From: Thiobacillus denitrificans
Lineage (GTDB): Bacteria > Pseudomonadota > Gammaproteobacteria > Burkholderiales > Thiobacillaceae
Assembly: GCA_020723405.1 (NCBI GenBank)
Contig: DYIY01000012.1
Span: 56,014-120,013, forward strand
DNA length: 64,000 nucleotides
Direction of reading: 5' to 3'
Position 1 is the first letter of the stretch; each line of letters starts with the position of its first letter. The notes below the pieces were generated by a model that searched no databases, was not told the origin of the DNA, and saw only the letters and a list, made by a program, of their open reading frames with translations. Of the stretch, positions 8,401-17,614 are shown piece after piece. The position numbers and the translations under genes are program-made.

Positions 8401-9521
8401 ACGCCTGGGCCGCCACCTTCCTGACTGCCTGTGAACTGGACGTCCTGGCCCTGAAACCGGGCAACGTCAGTGTGGATTCCCCCGGCCACGGCATGACCGC
8501 CGGAGACTTCCGCGCCAGCGCCCAGGCCGCCGCGCCCCACCTGTGCGATTGCGGGCTCGGCGTGGGCGAACGCATCCACAGGGCCGTGGCGGCCACCCGG
8601 GAAAAAGTGGGCTGCAACACCAACCTGGGCATCCTGCTGCTGGCCGCCCCCCTCATCCACGCCGCCCAGCATCGCCTGCCCGATGAATCCTTCCCCCAGC
8701 GGCTGAGCCGCACCCTGGCCGGCCTGGGCCGGGAAGACGCCGACCAGGTGTTTCAGGCCATCCGCCTGGCCAACCCCGGCGGCCTGGGCCGCAGCGAGCG
8801 CCACGACGTGGCCCGCCCCGCCACCGTGACCCTGCTGGCGGCCATGCATGAAGCCGCGGCCCGGGACCGCATCGCCCGGCAGTACGCCCGGGGCTACGCC
8901 GACGTGTTCGCGATCGGCCTGCCCGGACTGCGCGCGGGCCGGGCCCGCTGGGGCGACGAGACGCGGGCGGTGGGTGCCGCCTTCATGGACTTCCTGGCCG
9001 CCTTTCCGGACAGCCACGTGCTGCGCAAATACGGCCCGGCCACCGGGCAGGAAGTACGGGCCCAGGCCATGGCCTGCCAGGCCGACCTGGAGCGCTGCGC
9101 CGACTGGCCGGCGGCCCGGGCCCGGCTGCAACACCTGGACGCGGTCTTCAAGGCCGCCCGCATCAACCCCGGCACCAGCGCCGACCTCACCGTGGCGGCC
9201 TGCCTGGTGGAACGCCTGCTGCCGGATTCCGCTTCACAACGTGTACCGGTGGCTGGCTCGGCGCCGGAACGCGACCCCAGGAGCCTGTCGGACTTGAGCG
9301 ATCGCAGCGGCACGAGTGGGAGAGCGGGGACGGATGTCCACGATTTCGCGGCGGATGGCCATGCCATCCTCCGGGAAAGCGGGGAAATCCGCACCGCTCC
9401 CGCCACGAGCAGCGTCGATCAGCCTCCAGTCCGTCCGGCGCCCGGGTTGGCCGAGCCGACTTTTTTCTTTTCAACCCAAGGAGGGTGTCATGGCAAAGAT
9501 CGATCGCGTAATGGTAGGTGA
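8397..9521 (+). CDS. CitG-like (triphosphoribosyl-dephospho-CoA synthase family) protein with element-derived tail
   Basis: The first roughly 280 residues match the CitG/MdcB-like proteins found in bacterial H4MPT clusters, including [18 protein letters not shown] and [15 protein letters not shown]. No citrate or malonate lyase genes are nearby, so a role in H4MPT or methylofuran synthesis is inferred. The frame continues about 95 residues beyond the usual end (near LVERLLPD). This extension is read out of a foldback element at 9279-9440, and the stop lies 32 bases inside fae. The original C-terminus was therefore probably replaced by the insertion. The conserved core looks intact. Confidence 0.8.
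   Translation: MNAWAATFLTACELDVLALKPGNVSVDSPGHGMTAGDFRASAQAAAPHLCDCGLGVGERIHRAVAATREKVGCNTNLGILLLAAPLIHAAQHRLPDESFPQRLSRTLAGLGREDADQVFQAIRLANPGGLGRSERHDVARPATVTLLAAMHEAAARDRIARQYARGYADVFAIGLPGLRAGRARWGDETRAVGAAFMDFLAAFPDSHVLRKYGPATGQEVRAQAMACQADLERCADWPAARARLQHLDAVFKAARINPGTSADLTVAACLVERLLPDSASQRVPVAGSAPERDPRSLSDLSDRSGTSGRAGTDVHDFAADGHAILRESGEIRTAPATSSVDQPPVRPAPGLAEPTFFFSTQGGCHGKDRSRNGR
9279..9440. mobile_element. Degenerate MITE-like foldback element at the 3' end of the CitG-like gene
   Basis: The left end AGGAGCCTGTCGGACTTGA is identical over 19 bases to the left terminus of the element at 31534. The right end (about 9425-9440) is a diverged inverted copy with roughly 11 of 14 bases matching. 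Interior sequence also folds back imperfectly. It contains no transposase gene. Confidence 0.5.
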
Positions 9522-10002
9522 GTCCCTGGTGGGCGAAGGCAACGAGATCGCCCACATCGATCTCATCATGGGGCCGCGCGGCTCCGCAGCGGAAACGGCC
9601 TTCTGCAACGGCCTGGTCAACAACAAGGATGGCTTCACCAGCCTGCTGGCGGTGGTGGCACCCAACCTGCCCTGCAAGCCCCACACGATGATGTTCAACA
9701 AGGTCACCATCAAGGGCGCCAAGCAGGCGGTGCAGATGTTCGGCCCGGCCCAGCGGGCAGTGGCCATGGCCGTGGCCGACAGCGTGGAGGACGGCACCAT
9801 TCCCATGGACGAAGCGGAGAACATCTTCATCAGCGTGGGCGTGTTCATCCACTGGCAGGCCGAGGACGACGCCCGGATCCAGGACTTCAACTACGAAGCC
9901 ACCCGGCAGGCCATCCAGCGCGCCGTCACCGGCCAGCCCACGGCGGCTGAAGTGGTGGCCAAGAAGGGAGCCACCGGCCACCCCTTCGCCGCCCACGTCT
10001 AA
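9490..10002 (+). CDS. fae: Formaldehyde-activating enzyme
   Basis: A 170-residue enzyme that condenses formaldehyde with H4MPT to methylene-H4MPT, the entry step of the pathway. The sequence ([23 protein letters not shown], with the catalytic His in the AHID segment) is the canonical Fae. A good Shine-Dalgarno (AAGGAGGG) precedes the ATG. The region just upstream holds a small foldback element, so the gene may depend on the upstream operon promoter or on one inside the element. Its stop overlaps the stop of the antisense HisA-like gene. Fae is usually abundant in methylotrophs. Confidence 0.97.
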   Translation: MAKIDRVMVGESLVGEGNEIAHIDLIMGPRGSAAETAFCNGLVNNKDGFTSLLAVVAPNLPCKPHTMMFNKVTIKGAKQAVQMFGPAQRAVAMAVADSVEDGTIPMDEAENIFISVGVFIHWQAEDDARIQDFNYEATRQAIQRAVTGQPTAAEVVAKKGATGHPFAAHV

Positions 10003-10709
10003 GGGGCCGGGGCCGTTCCCTCGGGAACAGCAGCGTGCCAAGGGGCCAGTTCCTCCCGGCCGAGCCGACCGTCGTGCAGGGCGGAAGCCAACAGCACGCC
10101 GGTGGCCCCCGCCCGGGCCAGGGCGCCCAGATCGGCACCGTCGCGCACGCCGCCGGCAGCGTAATAACGCTTGTCCGGCGCCCGGGCGCGCAGGCTTGCC
10201 AGGCGCTCCAGGTCCGGACCCTGGCCGCTGCCCACCCGCTCCAGGGTCATGACGATGACCTCCCCGGGCCAGGCCTGCCCGTCTTCCAGCAGGCCCCGGG
10301 GACCAAGAAAGGTTTCACCGCGAAAGTCCAGGGACAGCACCCCGTCCCCGGGCAGCACCGGCACGACATCGCCGGGCAGGCTCTCGCTGCCCACCACCGT
10401 CCGGGCCCTGACGCCCGGCACGGCCCGCCCCCCGGCATCCAGCCAGAACACCAGATCCGGATGATCACGTTCCAGGGCGGCGACGACCTCGCGGTGGTCG
10501 CCCCGGCCCAGTATCCCATCCAGGTCGGCGATGTAGCAGCAGCGAAAGGGAAACAAGGCCAGCAAGGCCTCCAGCACCGCCTCAGGCCGGCTCGAAGCAC
10601 ACAGGGACGACTCCAGGGGACGGTACTGGTCGCGCCGGCCCTCCCGGGCATGCACCACCCGGCCGGCCATCAGGTCGAGTACGGGAATCAGGGAAAGTGA
10701 GTCGGCCAT
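9999..10709 (-). CDS. HisA/HisF-like TIM-barrel protein of the H4MPT cluster
   Basis: A 236-residue relative of the HisA phosphoribosyl isomerase family, with [14 protein letters not shown] near the N-terminus, [10 protein letters not shown] in the middle and [11 protein letters not shown] late in the barrel. Such proteins accompany methylotroph H4MPT genes and are not part of a histidine operon here. The substrate is unknown; a pterin or furan intermediate would fit. It lies antisense between fae and mfnD with no intergenic space: its stop overlaps the fae stop, and its start codon shares the CATG with the divergent mfnD start. The conserved N-terminus rules out a much later start. Confidence 0.78.
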   Translation of the reverse strand: MADSLSLIPVLDLMAGRVVHAREGRRDQYRPLESSLCASSRPEAVLEALLALFPFRCCYIADLDGILGRGDHREVVAALERDHPDLVFWLDAGGRAVPGVRARTVVGSESLPGDVVPVLPGDGVLSLDFRGETFLGPRGLLEDGQAWPGEVIVMTLERVGSGQGPDLERLASLRARAPDKRYYAAGGVRDGADLGALARAGATGVLLASALHDGRLGREELAPWHAAVPEGTAPAP

Positions 10710-11685
10710 GAAGGTGTTCGTCTACGAATTCGTCACCGGCGGAGGCTGCGCCGGAACCCCCCTGCCCCCTTTCCTCGCGGACGGGGAACTCATGTGGCGG
10801 GCGCTGCTGGATGATCTCATCGCCATCCCCGGGGTGGAAGCCATCACCCTGCGCGACGAGCGTCTGGCCCGGCCCCGTCTGGCCGGGGCCCGCATCGTCG
10901 CCACCCGGGCATCCACCTTCGCGGCGGATTTCCGCGCCTGCCTGGAAGATGCCGACGCCGTGTGGAGCGTGGCCCCGGAAAGCGGCGGCATCCTGGAAGC
11001 CATCGCCACCGAAGTGCTGGCAGCAGGCAAACGCCTCCTCGGCAGCCGGCCCGGCGGCGTGCGCGTCGCCGCCAGCAAGACCGCCACCGCCCGGCGCCTG
11101 GCCGAATACGGCGTGGCGGCCATTCCGTGCTACACCTCCCCCCATTTCATGGAAGAGGAATGTGCCGTGGTCATGAAACCCGACGACGGTGCCGGCTGCC
11201 AGGACACCCTGTTGTTCGCCAGCGTGGCAAAGGCCCAGGCCTGGAGCCGCCAGCATGCCACCGGGGGGTGCATCTTCCAGCCCTACGTGGCCGGCGACGC
11301 CCTGTCCCTGTCCCTGCTCTGTGCCGACGGCCAGGCCCAATTGCTGTCCGTCAACCGCCAGGTGGTGGAAGCCCGGGACGGCCGCTTCGGTTTCCACGGG
11401 GTGACCGTCAACGCCCTGGCCGACCTGGACGGCCGCTTCGCCGACCTGGCCAGCCAGGTGGCGGCGGCCATCCCGGAACTGTGGGGCTACGTGGGCATCG
11501 ACCTGATCGCCGGCACCGCCGCCCCCCCCATCGTGGTGGAGGTGAATCCCCGGCCCACGGTCTCCTACGCCGGCCTGCGCGCCGCCCTGGACTGCAACCC
11601 GGCCCAGCGCCTGCTGGACCTGCCGGCCTTCACCCCCTGCCAGGGCCGGCGGGCCGTCCACCTGGAGACGGACCATGCCCACTGA
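10708..11685 (+). CDS. mfnD: ATP-grasp ligase, probable tyramine-glutamate ligase (MfnD-like)
   Basis: A 325-residue ATP-grasp protein beginning [13 protein letters not shown], resembling MfnD. MfnD couples glutamate to tyramine in methanofuran/methylofuran synthesis. Typical features are VVMKPDDGAGCQDT, where the lysine contacts ATP, and the metal site IVVEVNPRPTVSYAG near the C-terminus. It overlaps mfnF by 11 bases and lies two genes before pabB and mfnE, consistent with a methylofuran role. Its start shares a CATG with the divergent HisA-like gene, so its promoter must lie within that gene or further upstream. Confidence 0.8.
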   Translation: MKVFVYEFVTGGGCAGTPLPPFLADGELMWRALLDDLIAIPGVEAITLRDERLARPRLAGARIVATRASTFAADFRACLEDADAVWSVAPESGGILEAIATEVLAAGKRLLGSRPGGVRVAASKTATARRLAEYGVAAIPCYTSPHFMEEECAVVMKPDDGAGCQDTLLFASVAKAQAWSRQHATGGCIFQPYVAGDALSLSLLCADGQAQLLSVNRQVVEARDGRFGFHGVTVNALADLDGRFADLASQVAAAIPELWGYVGIDLIAGTAAPPIVVEVNPRPTVSYAGLRAALDCNPAQRLLDLPAFTPCQGRRAVHLETDHAH

Positions 11686-12718
11686 AGCCGTGCTCGGCTG
11701 GGACGTGGGCGGCGCCCACCTGAAAGCGGCCTGTCTGGACGGTGCCGGGCGGGTGGATCGGGTGTGGCAGGAGGCCTGCCCCCTCTGGCGGGGACTGGAC
11801 CATCTGGACCGGGCCCTGGACCGGATCCTGGGGGAATTGGCCGCCCCCCCGGCGCAACATGGCGTAACCATGACGGGGGAAATGACCGACCTGTTCGCCG
11901 ACCGGAAGAGCGGCGTCCAGTCCCTGGTGGACCGGCTCTGCCACCGCCTGGGTGCCGAGAAGGTACGCTTCTACGCCGGCCCCGAGGGCTGGCTCAACGC
12001 CGGTTCGGCGCGTCTTCGCCCCCAGTGGGTGGCCTCGGCCAACTGGCATGCCAGCGCCGCCCTGGTGGCTGCCCGCCTGGGGGAAGGCCTGCTGGTGGAC
12101 GTGGGCAGCACCACCTGCGATCTCATCCCGATCCGCGGCCGCCAGGTGGCCACTGCCAGCGAAGGGGACGCCGAACGCCTGGCCGCCGGGGAACTGGTCT
12201 ACGGCGGCGTGGTGCGCACCCCCCTCATGGCCCTGGCCGATGGGGCGCCGGTGCAGGGCCGCTGGCTGCCCCTGATGGCGGAGCACTTCGCCACCAGCGC
12301 CGACGTGTACCGGATTTTGGGCTGGCTGCCGGAACACGCCGATCTCCAGGACAGCGCCGACGGCGGCCCCAAGACCGTGGCCGCCAGCCGGACCCGGCTG
12401 GCCCGCATGGTGGGGCGCGACGCGGCGGAACTGCCGGAGGCCGCCTGGACGGAACTGGCGGCCTGGTTCGCCGACGCCCAACTGACCCGCATGGCCCGGG
12501 CCGCCCGGCAGGTCCTGTCCCGGACCCTGCTGCGCGCCGACGCGCCCCTGGTGACGGCCGGCACCGGCGCCTTCCTGGGGGAACGTCTGGCCGCCCGCCT
12601 GGGCCGTCCCACCCTGGCTTTCCCGGCCCTGCTGGGCGAACATGCCGACCCGGAGCAGAGTGGCTGGTGCGCCCCGGCCATCGCGGTGGGCTGGCTCTTG
12701 CGCGAGGACCGTCCATGA
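11675..12718 (+). CDS. mfnF: Hydantoinase/oxoprolinase-family H4MPT-linked protein, MfnF-like
   Basis: A 347-residue ASKHA-fold protein. GWDVGGAHLKAACLD at the N-terminus and LLVDVGSTTCDLIPI near residue 145 are the paired phosphate-binding motifs of the family. Archaeal MfnF joins the aminomethylfuran diphosphate to gamma-glutamyltyramine in methanofuran synthesis; the methylotroph homologue is expected to act in methylofuran synthesis. The mfnD, mfnE and mfnB genes nearby support this. Substrates in this organism are inferred. Confidence 0.78.
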   Translation: MPTEAVLGWDVGGAHLKAACLDGAGRVDRVWQEACPLWRGLDHLDRALDRILGELAAPPAQHGVTMTGEMTDLFADRKSGVQSLVDRLCHRLGAEKVRFYAGPEGWLNAGSARLRPQWVASANWHASAALVAARLGEGLLVDVGSTTCDLIPIRGRQVATASEGDAERLAAGELVYGGVVRTPLMALADGAPVQGRWLPLMAEHFATSADVYRILGWLPEHADLQDSADGGPKTVAASRTRLARMVGRDAAELPEAAWTELAAWFADAQLTRMARAARQVLSRTLLRADAPLVTAGTGAFLGERLAARLGRPTLAFPALLGEHADPEQSGWCAPAIAVGWLLREDRP

Positions 12719-12758
12719 AGCCCCACCGCCCACGCCCAGCTACCCTTCATCCCCGACC

Positions 12759-14153
12759 ATGACGCCCCGTCTGCAACCCCTCCCCTACCGCCCGGACAGT
12801 GCCGAACTCTTCGAGGCCATCGCCGACGAGCCCTGGGCCGTATTCCTGGACAGCGGCCGCCCCCGCTCCACCGCCGGTGGCATGGACATCCTGGCGGCCC
12901 GGCCCTACGCCACCCTGGTCACCCGGGGCGGCATGACCGAAATCCGCCGCCACGGGGAAGTCCGCCTGTCCCCCGCCGATCCCTTCGCGCTGCTGCGGGA
13001 GGAACTGGCTGCCGATGGCCAGGCCGGCCCCCTGCCCTTCAACGGCGGCGCCATCGGCTATTTCGCCTACGACCTGGCCCGCCGGCTGGAACGTCTGCCG
13101 GCCCGGACAAGGGACGCGGAAGGCATCCCGGACATGGCCGTAGGCCTCTACGACTGGGCCGTACTGGTGGACCACCAGGCCGGCCGCGCCTGGCTGCTGT
13201 CGGCCGGCCGGGACCCCCGCACCGGACCCCGCTGGCAGCAACTGGTGGACCTCTTTTCCGACCCGCCGCCCCCCGGCCAACGCCAGGACTTCCAGGTCAC
13301 CGCCCCGGTGGCCGCCAACTTCGACGCCGAGTCCTACCGCCATGCCTTTGCCCGCATCCAGCGCTACATCCGGGCCGGCGACTGCTACCAGGTGAATCTG
13401 GCCCAGCGCTTCGAAGCCCCCGTGGCCGGCGACCACTGGCTGGCCTACCAGGCCCTGCGCCGCCTGAATCCGGCACCCTTCTCCGCCTACCTCAACCACC
13501 CGGCCTGCCGCGTCCTGGCCTCGTCACCGGAACGCTTTCTGGCGCTGCGGGGGGGCCAGGTGGAGACCAAACCCATCAAGGGCACCCGGCCCCGGGCCGC
13601 CGCCCCGGAAGCGGATTCCGCCCTGGCCCGGGAGCTGCGGGAAAGCCTCAAGGACCGGGCCGAAAACCTGATGATCGTGGACCTCTTGCGCAACGACCTG
13701 GGCAAGGTCTGCGCCCCGGGTTCCGTGCAGGTGCCCAGGCTGTTCGCCCTGGAGAGCTTCGCCACCGTGCACCACCTGGTGAGCACCGTCACCGGCCGTC
13801 TGGCCCCAGGGCTGGAGGCCACGGCCCTGTTGCGCGCCGCCTTCCCCGGCGGCTCCATCACCGGCGCCCCCAAGCTGCGCAGCATGGAGATCATCGAAGA
13901 ACTGGAGCCCCACCGGCGCGGCCTGTATTGCGGGGCCATCGGCTGGCTGGGCTTCAACGGCGACATGGACACCAACATCGCCATCCGCACCCTGGTCTCC
14001 TCGGAGGGCCGCATGCGCTTCTGGGCCGGCGGGGGCATCGTCGCCGATTCCCGGGCCGACGCCGAGTACCAGGAATGCCTGGACAAGGCGGCGGCCCTGC
14101 TCGGCCTCATGCAACGGCACCGTCTGGGCGACAGCGGGCAGGCCATCCGTTGA
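12759..14153 (+). CDS. pabB: Aminodeoxychorismate synthase component I
   Basis: A 464-residue chorismate-using enzyme of the PabB/TrpE family that makes 4-amino-4-deoxychorismate, precursor of 4-aminobenzoate. The KPIKGTRPR motif is the PabB version of the active-site loop, and PGGSITGAPKLRSMEIIEELE is the conserved C-terminal helix region. The start at 12759 was chosen because upstream sequence in this frame is shadow of mfnF. Presence in this operon makes sense because 4-aminobenzoate feeds both folate and, through MptG, H4MPT. Its stop overlaps the TTG start of mfnE. Confidence 0.92.
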   Translation: MTPRLQPLPYRPDSAELFEAIADEPWAVFLDSGRPRSTAGGMDILAARPYATLVTRGGMTEIRRHGEVRLSPADPFALLREELAADGQAGPLPFNGGAIGYFAYDLARRLERLPARTRDAEGIPDMAVGLYDWAVLVDHQAGRAWLLSAGRDPRTGPRWQQLVDLFSDPPPPGQRQDFQVTAPVAANFDAESYRHAFARIQRYIRAGDCYQVNLAQRFEAPVAGDHWLAYQALRRLNPAPFSAYLNHPACRVLASSPERFLALRGGQVETKPIKGTRPRAAAPEADSALARELRESLKDRAENLMIVDLLRNDLGKVCAPGSVQVPRLFALESFATVHHLVSTVTGRLAPGLEATALLRAAFPGGSITGAPKLRSMEIIEELEPHRRGLYCGAIGWLGFNGDMDTNIAIRTLVSSEGRMRFWAGGGIVADSRADAEYQECLDKAAALLGLMQRHRLGDSGQAIR

Positions 14154-14761
14154 TCCGGGTCATCAAGCTGGGCGGCAGCCTCCACGACGCCCCGCAACTG
14201 GCAGCCTGGCTGGGGCTCCTGGGGGAAGGGGGGGGACAGGTGGTACTGGTGCCCGGAGGCGGCCCCTTCGCCGACCAGGTCCGGGCCGCCCAGCAGCGGC
14301 TGGGCTTCGATGATGCCACCGCCCACCACATGGCCCTCCTGGCCATGGAACAGTACGGCCTGCTGCTGTGCGGCCTGGACGCCCGGCTGCGCCCCGCCGC
14401 CAGCCGGGAGGACATCCATGCCGCCCTGGCCGGCGCAGCCACCCCGGTCTGGCTGCCCAGCCGGCTCTGCCTGGCCCAGCCGGACATCCCGGCAAGCTGG
14501 GCTGTCACTTCCGACAGTCTGGCCCTGTGGCTGGCCGGACACCTGGGAGCGGCGGCCCTGGGGCTGGTGAAGTCCAGGCTGCCCGAGCCGGGACTGGACG
14601 CCCCGGGCCTGGCCCGGGCGGGCTTGGTGGACGAGGCCTTTCCGGCCTTCATGGCCCGTTGGCCGATGCCCCTGCGGGTGTTCGGCCGGGAGGACGTGGC
14701 CGGATGCCGGACCTGGCTGGGCGAGGGTCCCGGGAAGCCAGGGTCCCGTCAGGCTGGGTGA
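14150..14761 (+). CDS. mfnE: Amino-acid-kinase-fold protein, MfnE-like furan phosphate kinase
   Basis: A 203-residue small amino acid kinase-fold protein (IRVIKLGGSLHDAPQL at the N-terminus, LVPGGGPFADQVR about 40 residues in). Archaeal MfnE phosphorylates the 5-(aminomethyl)-3-furanmethanol phosphate intermediate of methanofuran. The start is a TTG overlapping the pabB stop (TTGA); no ATG fits the conserved N-terminus. It is last in the plus-strand run and is followed by REP-like palindromes before the convergent mfnB. Confidence 0.8.
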   Translation: MIRVIKLGGSLHDAPQLAAWLGLLGEGGGQVVLVPGGGPFADQVRAAQQRLGFDDATAHHMALLAMEQYGLLLCGLDARLRPAASREDIHAALAGAATPVWLPSRLCLAQPDIPASWAVTSDSLALWLAGHLGAAALGLVKSRLPEPGLDAPGLARAGLVDEAFPAFMARWPMPLRVFGREDVAGCRTWLGEGPGKPGSRQAG

Positions 14762-14770
14762 GTCCAGCAC

Positions 14771-14912
14771 GATGCGGTTCGCTACGCTCACCACATCCTA
14801 CGCCCCCCGGCACGCCCCGCCCCACAAAACGTAGGGTGTGGTGAGCGCAGCGAACCGCACCAGTCACACCAGCCGAAGCCAGATGCAGGTGTAGGGTGTG
14901 ATGAGTACAGCG
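14771..14912. repeat. REP-like palindromes between mfnE and mfnB
   Basis: Two inverted copies of a roughly 30-base unit (GTAGGRTGTGGTGAGCGCAG followed by CGAACCGCA) face each other at 14771-14802 and 14831-14860. A partial third copy lies at 14891-14912. The same unit occurs as an inverted pair at 36259-36339. In this convergent gap the hairpins could protect or terminate both transcripts. Confidence 0.75.
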
Positions 14913-14919
14913 CCCCCCA

Positions 14920-15678
14920 TCAACCCACAAACGGGGTAAGTGACGCTGCCGCCCCGTCCCCTTGCCCGGGCAAGGGAACCCCCAGGGCACCCCCGGCCAT
15001 CCGCTCCGCCACCGCCGCCAGGGCCGCCGGATCCAGTTCGGCGGCCCGGGCGCGGCCCCGGCACAGGGCGCCGCGAAAACCCAGATAGTCGGGCGCCAGA
15101 GGGCGCAGTCGGTCGATGTCAGCCAGCCCCAGGGAACCGGCCAGCCCGGTGAGCAGGCCCAGGTCCCGGGCCCGGGCGACGAAATCGCCCAGGGCGGCCG
15201 GCGTCTGGTGGGCCAGCAGTCCGCCGTTGCCGGTGCCTTGCACTTTCCCCACGGTGTCCAGCATGGCGCCAGCGAAGCCCAGTCCGGCCAGGCGGGGCAG
15301 CAGGGAAAAATCCGGCGCCCGGTCGGCGAACAGCACGGCCACCAGGGGCCGGCGCCCGGCCCAGCCGGCCAGGGCCTCCAGACAGGCGGCCAGGCGGGGG
15401 GCCGGGAACAGGCCGATCTTCACGTAATCCACGCCGCTGCCGGCCATTTCCGCCACCGCGCCGGCCACTGCCTCCGGGTCCATGGCCGGGAAATCGCCCA
15501 CGGTGGCGCTGACCGGTACCCGGCCGGCCACCTCCCGCACCACGGCGGCCACGGTGGCCACGGGCAGCGCCCCCAGGGCCCCCGTCCCGGGGTTCTTGCA
15601 ATCGACGATGGATGCCCCCGCCGCCAGGACCATCCTGGCTTCGGCTACGCCGGTGACGCTGGCCAGCCAGCCCCTCAT
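14920..15678 (-). CDS. mfnB: (5-formylfuran-3-yl)methyl phosphate synthase
   Basis: A 252-residue TIM-barrel protein of the MfnB (former DUF556) family, which makes the furan ring of methanofuran/methylofuran from glyceraldehyde 3-phosphate. Conserved motifs are ASIVDCKNPGTGALGAL, VSATVGDFP and GVDYVKIGLF; the lysine in DYVKIG is the catalytic type. The ATG at 15678 was chosen over the longer frame, which enters the next gene. It overlaps the DUF447 gene by four bases. Together with mfnD, mfnE and mfnF it gives much of a furan cofactor pathway in one window. Confidence 0.9.
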   Translation of the reverse strand: MRGWLASVTGVAEARMVLAAGASIVDCKNPGTGALGALPVATVAAVVREVAGRVPVSATVGDFPAMDPEAVAGAVAEMAGSGVDYVKIGLFPAPRLAACLEALAGWAGRRPLVAVLFADRAPDFSLLPRLAGLGFAGAMLDTVGKVQGTGNGGLLAHQTPAALGDFVARARDLGLLTGLAGSLGLADIDRLRPLAPDYLGFRGALCRGRARAAELDPAALAAVAERMAGGALGVPLPGQGDGAAASLTPFVG

Positions 15679-16253
15679 GGTGATTCCGCCGGATGGGCCG
15701 CCCGGTGGGCCGCGATGCGTTCCTGCAGCCAGCCCCAGGCCTCCAGTTCCCGGGGACCGGCGGTCTTGGCCACGGCGATGGCCAGGTAGTCCATCTCCCG
15801 ATCCACCTTCTCCGGGGAGAGCATGGCCAGGCGGCTCACCAGGATGCAGGCCTCGATGACGGCGGCCTGGGCCCGGTTGAATCCGGGGAAGGGAGCATGG
15901 TTGCAGACGGCCACCTCCCGGCACAGGAAACGGGGCCGCAGGGTATCCTCCTCCACCCGGGCCACCTCCAGTTCCACGTGGCTGAGGGCCCCGGCCAGGC
16001 GGCCGCAGGGGATGTGCGCGCAGGGCAGCAGGGGCCAGTCCCGCCGTCCGGTGAGACAGCCGGCGAAGACCCGCACATCGTCGCTCTGGTTGAGGGCGGC
16101 CAGGCCGGTGGCGCGCAGGTTGTCCAGGGTGCGGGAAGGGTGGAAGGGGGCCAGGACGACGAATTCCCCCTCGCGCCGGAAGCCCAGGGGGGCGAGATGG
16201 GTGCCGCCAGCCGGGGTGGCGGTGCTGAGCAGGGTTTCGTGGATCAGGCTCAT
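15675..16253 (-). CDS. DUF447 family protein, probable flavin-binding
   Basis: A 192-residue protein of the DUF447 family seen in archaea and in H4MPT-using bacteria. The segment LAPLGFRREGEFVVLAPFHPSRTLDNL resembles the split-barrel flavin-binding fold. No function has been assigned to the family that I know of. It overlaps both mfnB and the DHPS-like gene by four bases, so it is translated with cofactor genes. The ATG at 16253 was chosen because the upstream extension is shadow sequence. Confidence 0.78.
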   Translation of the reverse strand: MSLIHETLLSTATPAGGTHLAPLGFRREGEFVVLAPFHPSRTLDNLRATGLAALNQSDDVRVFAGCLTGRRDWPLLPCAHIPCGRLAGALSHVELEVARVEEDTLRPRFLCREVAVCNHAPFPGFNRAQAAVIEACILVSRLAMLSPEKVDREMDYLAIAVAKTAGPRELEAWGWLQERIAAHRAAHPAESP

Positions 16254-17614
16254 GGATCGCGGGCGGTGCTGGGTTCGTCTTCCCGGCCCGGGCCCATGCA
16301 GCCCCAGGCCAGCTCTTCGTCCTGGTTGTAGCGTTTGCCCAACTGCCAGGCGATCTGGGCCCGGGCCAGTTCCACCCCCAGATAGAAGGCGTGGCCGCCG
16401 TCCTCTTCCAGCTTGAGATGGGGCCATAGCGCGAAGGGGTCGGTGGCGCTGTGCAGGCCGTCCCGATTGAAGACGTGCAGTCCTTCCGCACTGACCTGGA
16501 CCCGGAAGCCGGGGTCCTTCACCGCGCCGGCCAGGGCGGCGATGTCCCCGGCGCCGTAGGGAAAGGGCTTGCGCTGGCGCAGGCCCAACAGGGCGTCGGA
16601 GAGGCCCCGGGGCAGGCTCTGGGCTGCCTTGGCGGCGAACATGAGGCGCCGGGCGGCGTCGATTTCCCGCACCGCGCTGCGGCAATGGGGACTGACCTGG
16701 GTGGTGAGCAGGGCGCGGATGTCCAGTTCCGCCATGATCCCCAGCAACAGGGCATGAATGCCCGGTGTGTCGGCATCGGTGAGTTCGGAGACGTTGCCCG
16801 TGCCCATGAGCAGGGGGGCCTGGGGCTTGCGCCGGCGCAGTTCATGGTAGCGGGCAATGGAGGCGGTGAAGCCAAAGGGCAGGGGGTCCAGGATGGGGTC
16901 GGCGAGATAGGCGCGGCCCCGGGCCTCCAGGGTGTCCATGGCGGCCACCAGATCGTCCAGGTCCCCGGGGCGGCTGGGGATCAGCACCGGGGTGGAGGGC
17001 ACCGCCTCCACCAGGTCCAGGGTCTCGCTGGTGAGGGAGAGGAGGTAATCGGCACCGGCCCGGCCGCCGCGCAGCAGTTCCTCCGGGTCCTGGGAATCCA
17101 CGCTGACCCGGTGCCCCCGGGATTTCAGGGCCCGGACGGCGTCCTCCAGGTGGGGGAAGGGGGTCTGGGGCAGGCCGCCCAGGTCGATGACGTCGGCCCC
17201 GTCGGCGGCGTAGGCGGCGGCCTGGGCCAGGATGGCCTCCAGGGGCAGGCGCGGGGCGTCCACCAGTTCGGCGAAGATCAGCACCCCGTGGCGGGACAGG
17301 TCCGGCGGGCTGCCCTGGCGGCCGAAGAACTCCGGCAGATCCATGAGTTCGTCCGGGCCCCGCTGCACGGGAAGGCCGAAGTGCTCGGACAGGGCGTCCA
17401 GGTCGCCCCGGCAGCGGCCGGGCACCAGGATGCGGTCGGCGCCCCCGGTGTCCTCCAGGCGGCGGCGGATCAGGTCGGCGGTCAGCAGGGCCGCCACCTG
17501 CACCCCCAGCACCCGCACCTCCCAGGTGAAGCCGGCCCCGTCCAGGCCGGCCAGCACCCGCCTGAGCTGGGGCTCGGCCAGGCGGCCGGTCAGGAACAGG
17601 ATGTGCTCAGGCAT
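16250..17614 (-). CDS. Dihydropteroate synthase-like protein of H4MPT synthesis
   Basis: A 454-residue protein related to the archaeal-type dihydropteroate synthase-like family. The TIM barrel lies roughly at residues 100-270, with GADVIDLGGLP and HRVSVDSQDPEE, typical of pterin-binding enzymes. An N-terminal domain of about 100 residues and a C-terminal extension of about 150 residues distinguish it from FolP. It may join the pterin to the MptG product, but this is not established for bacteria. It overlaps dmrB by 25 bases. Confidence 0.8.
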   Translation of the reverse strand: MPEHILFLTGRLAEPQLRRVLAGLDGAGFTWEVRVLGVQVAALLTADLIRRRLEDTGGADRILVPGRCRGDLDALSEHFGLPVQRGPDELMDLPEFFGRQGSPPDLSRHGVLIFAELVDAPRLPLEAILAQAAAYAADGADVIDLGGLPQTPFPHLEDAVRALKSRGHRVSVDSQDPEELLRGGRAGADYLLSLTSETLDLVEAVPSTPVLIPSRPGDLDDLVAAMDTLEARGRAYLADPILDPLPFGFTASIARYHELRRRKPQAPLLMGTGNVSELTDADTPGIHALLLGIMAELDIRALLTTQVSPHCRSAVREIDAARRLMFAAKAAQSLPRGLSDALLGLRQRKPFPYGAGDIAALAGAVKDPGFRVQVSAEGLHVFNRDGLHSATDPFALWPHLKLEEDGGHAFYLGVELARAQIAWQLGKRYNQDEELAWGCMGPGREDEPSTARDP

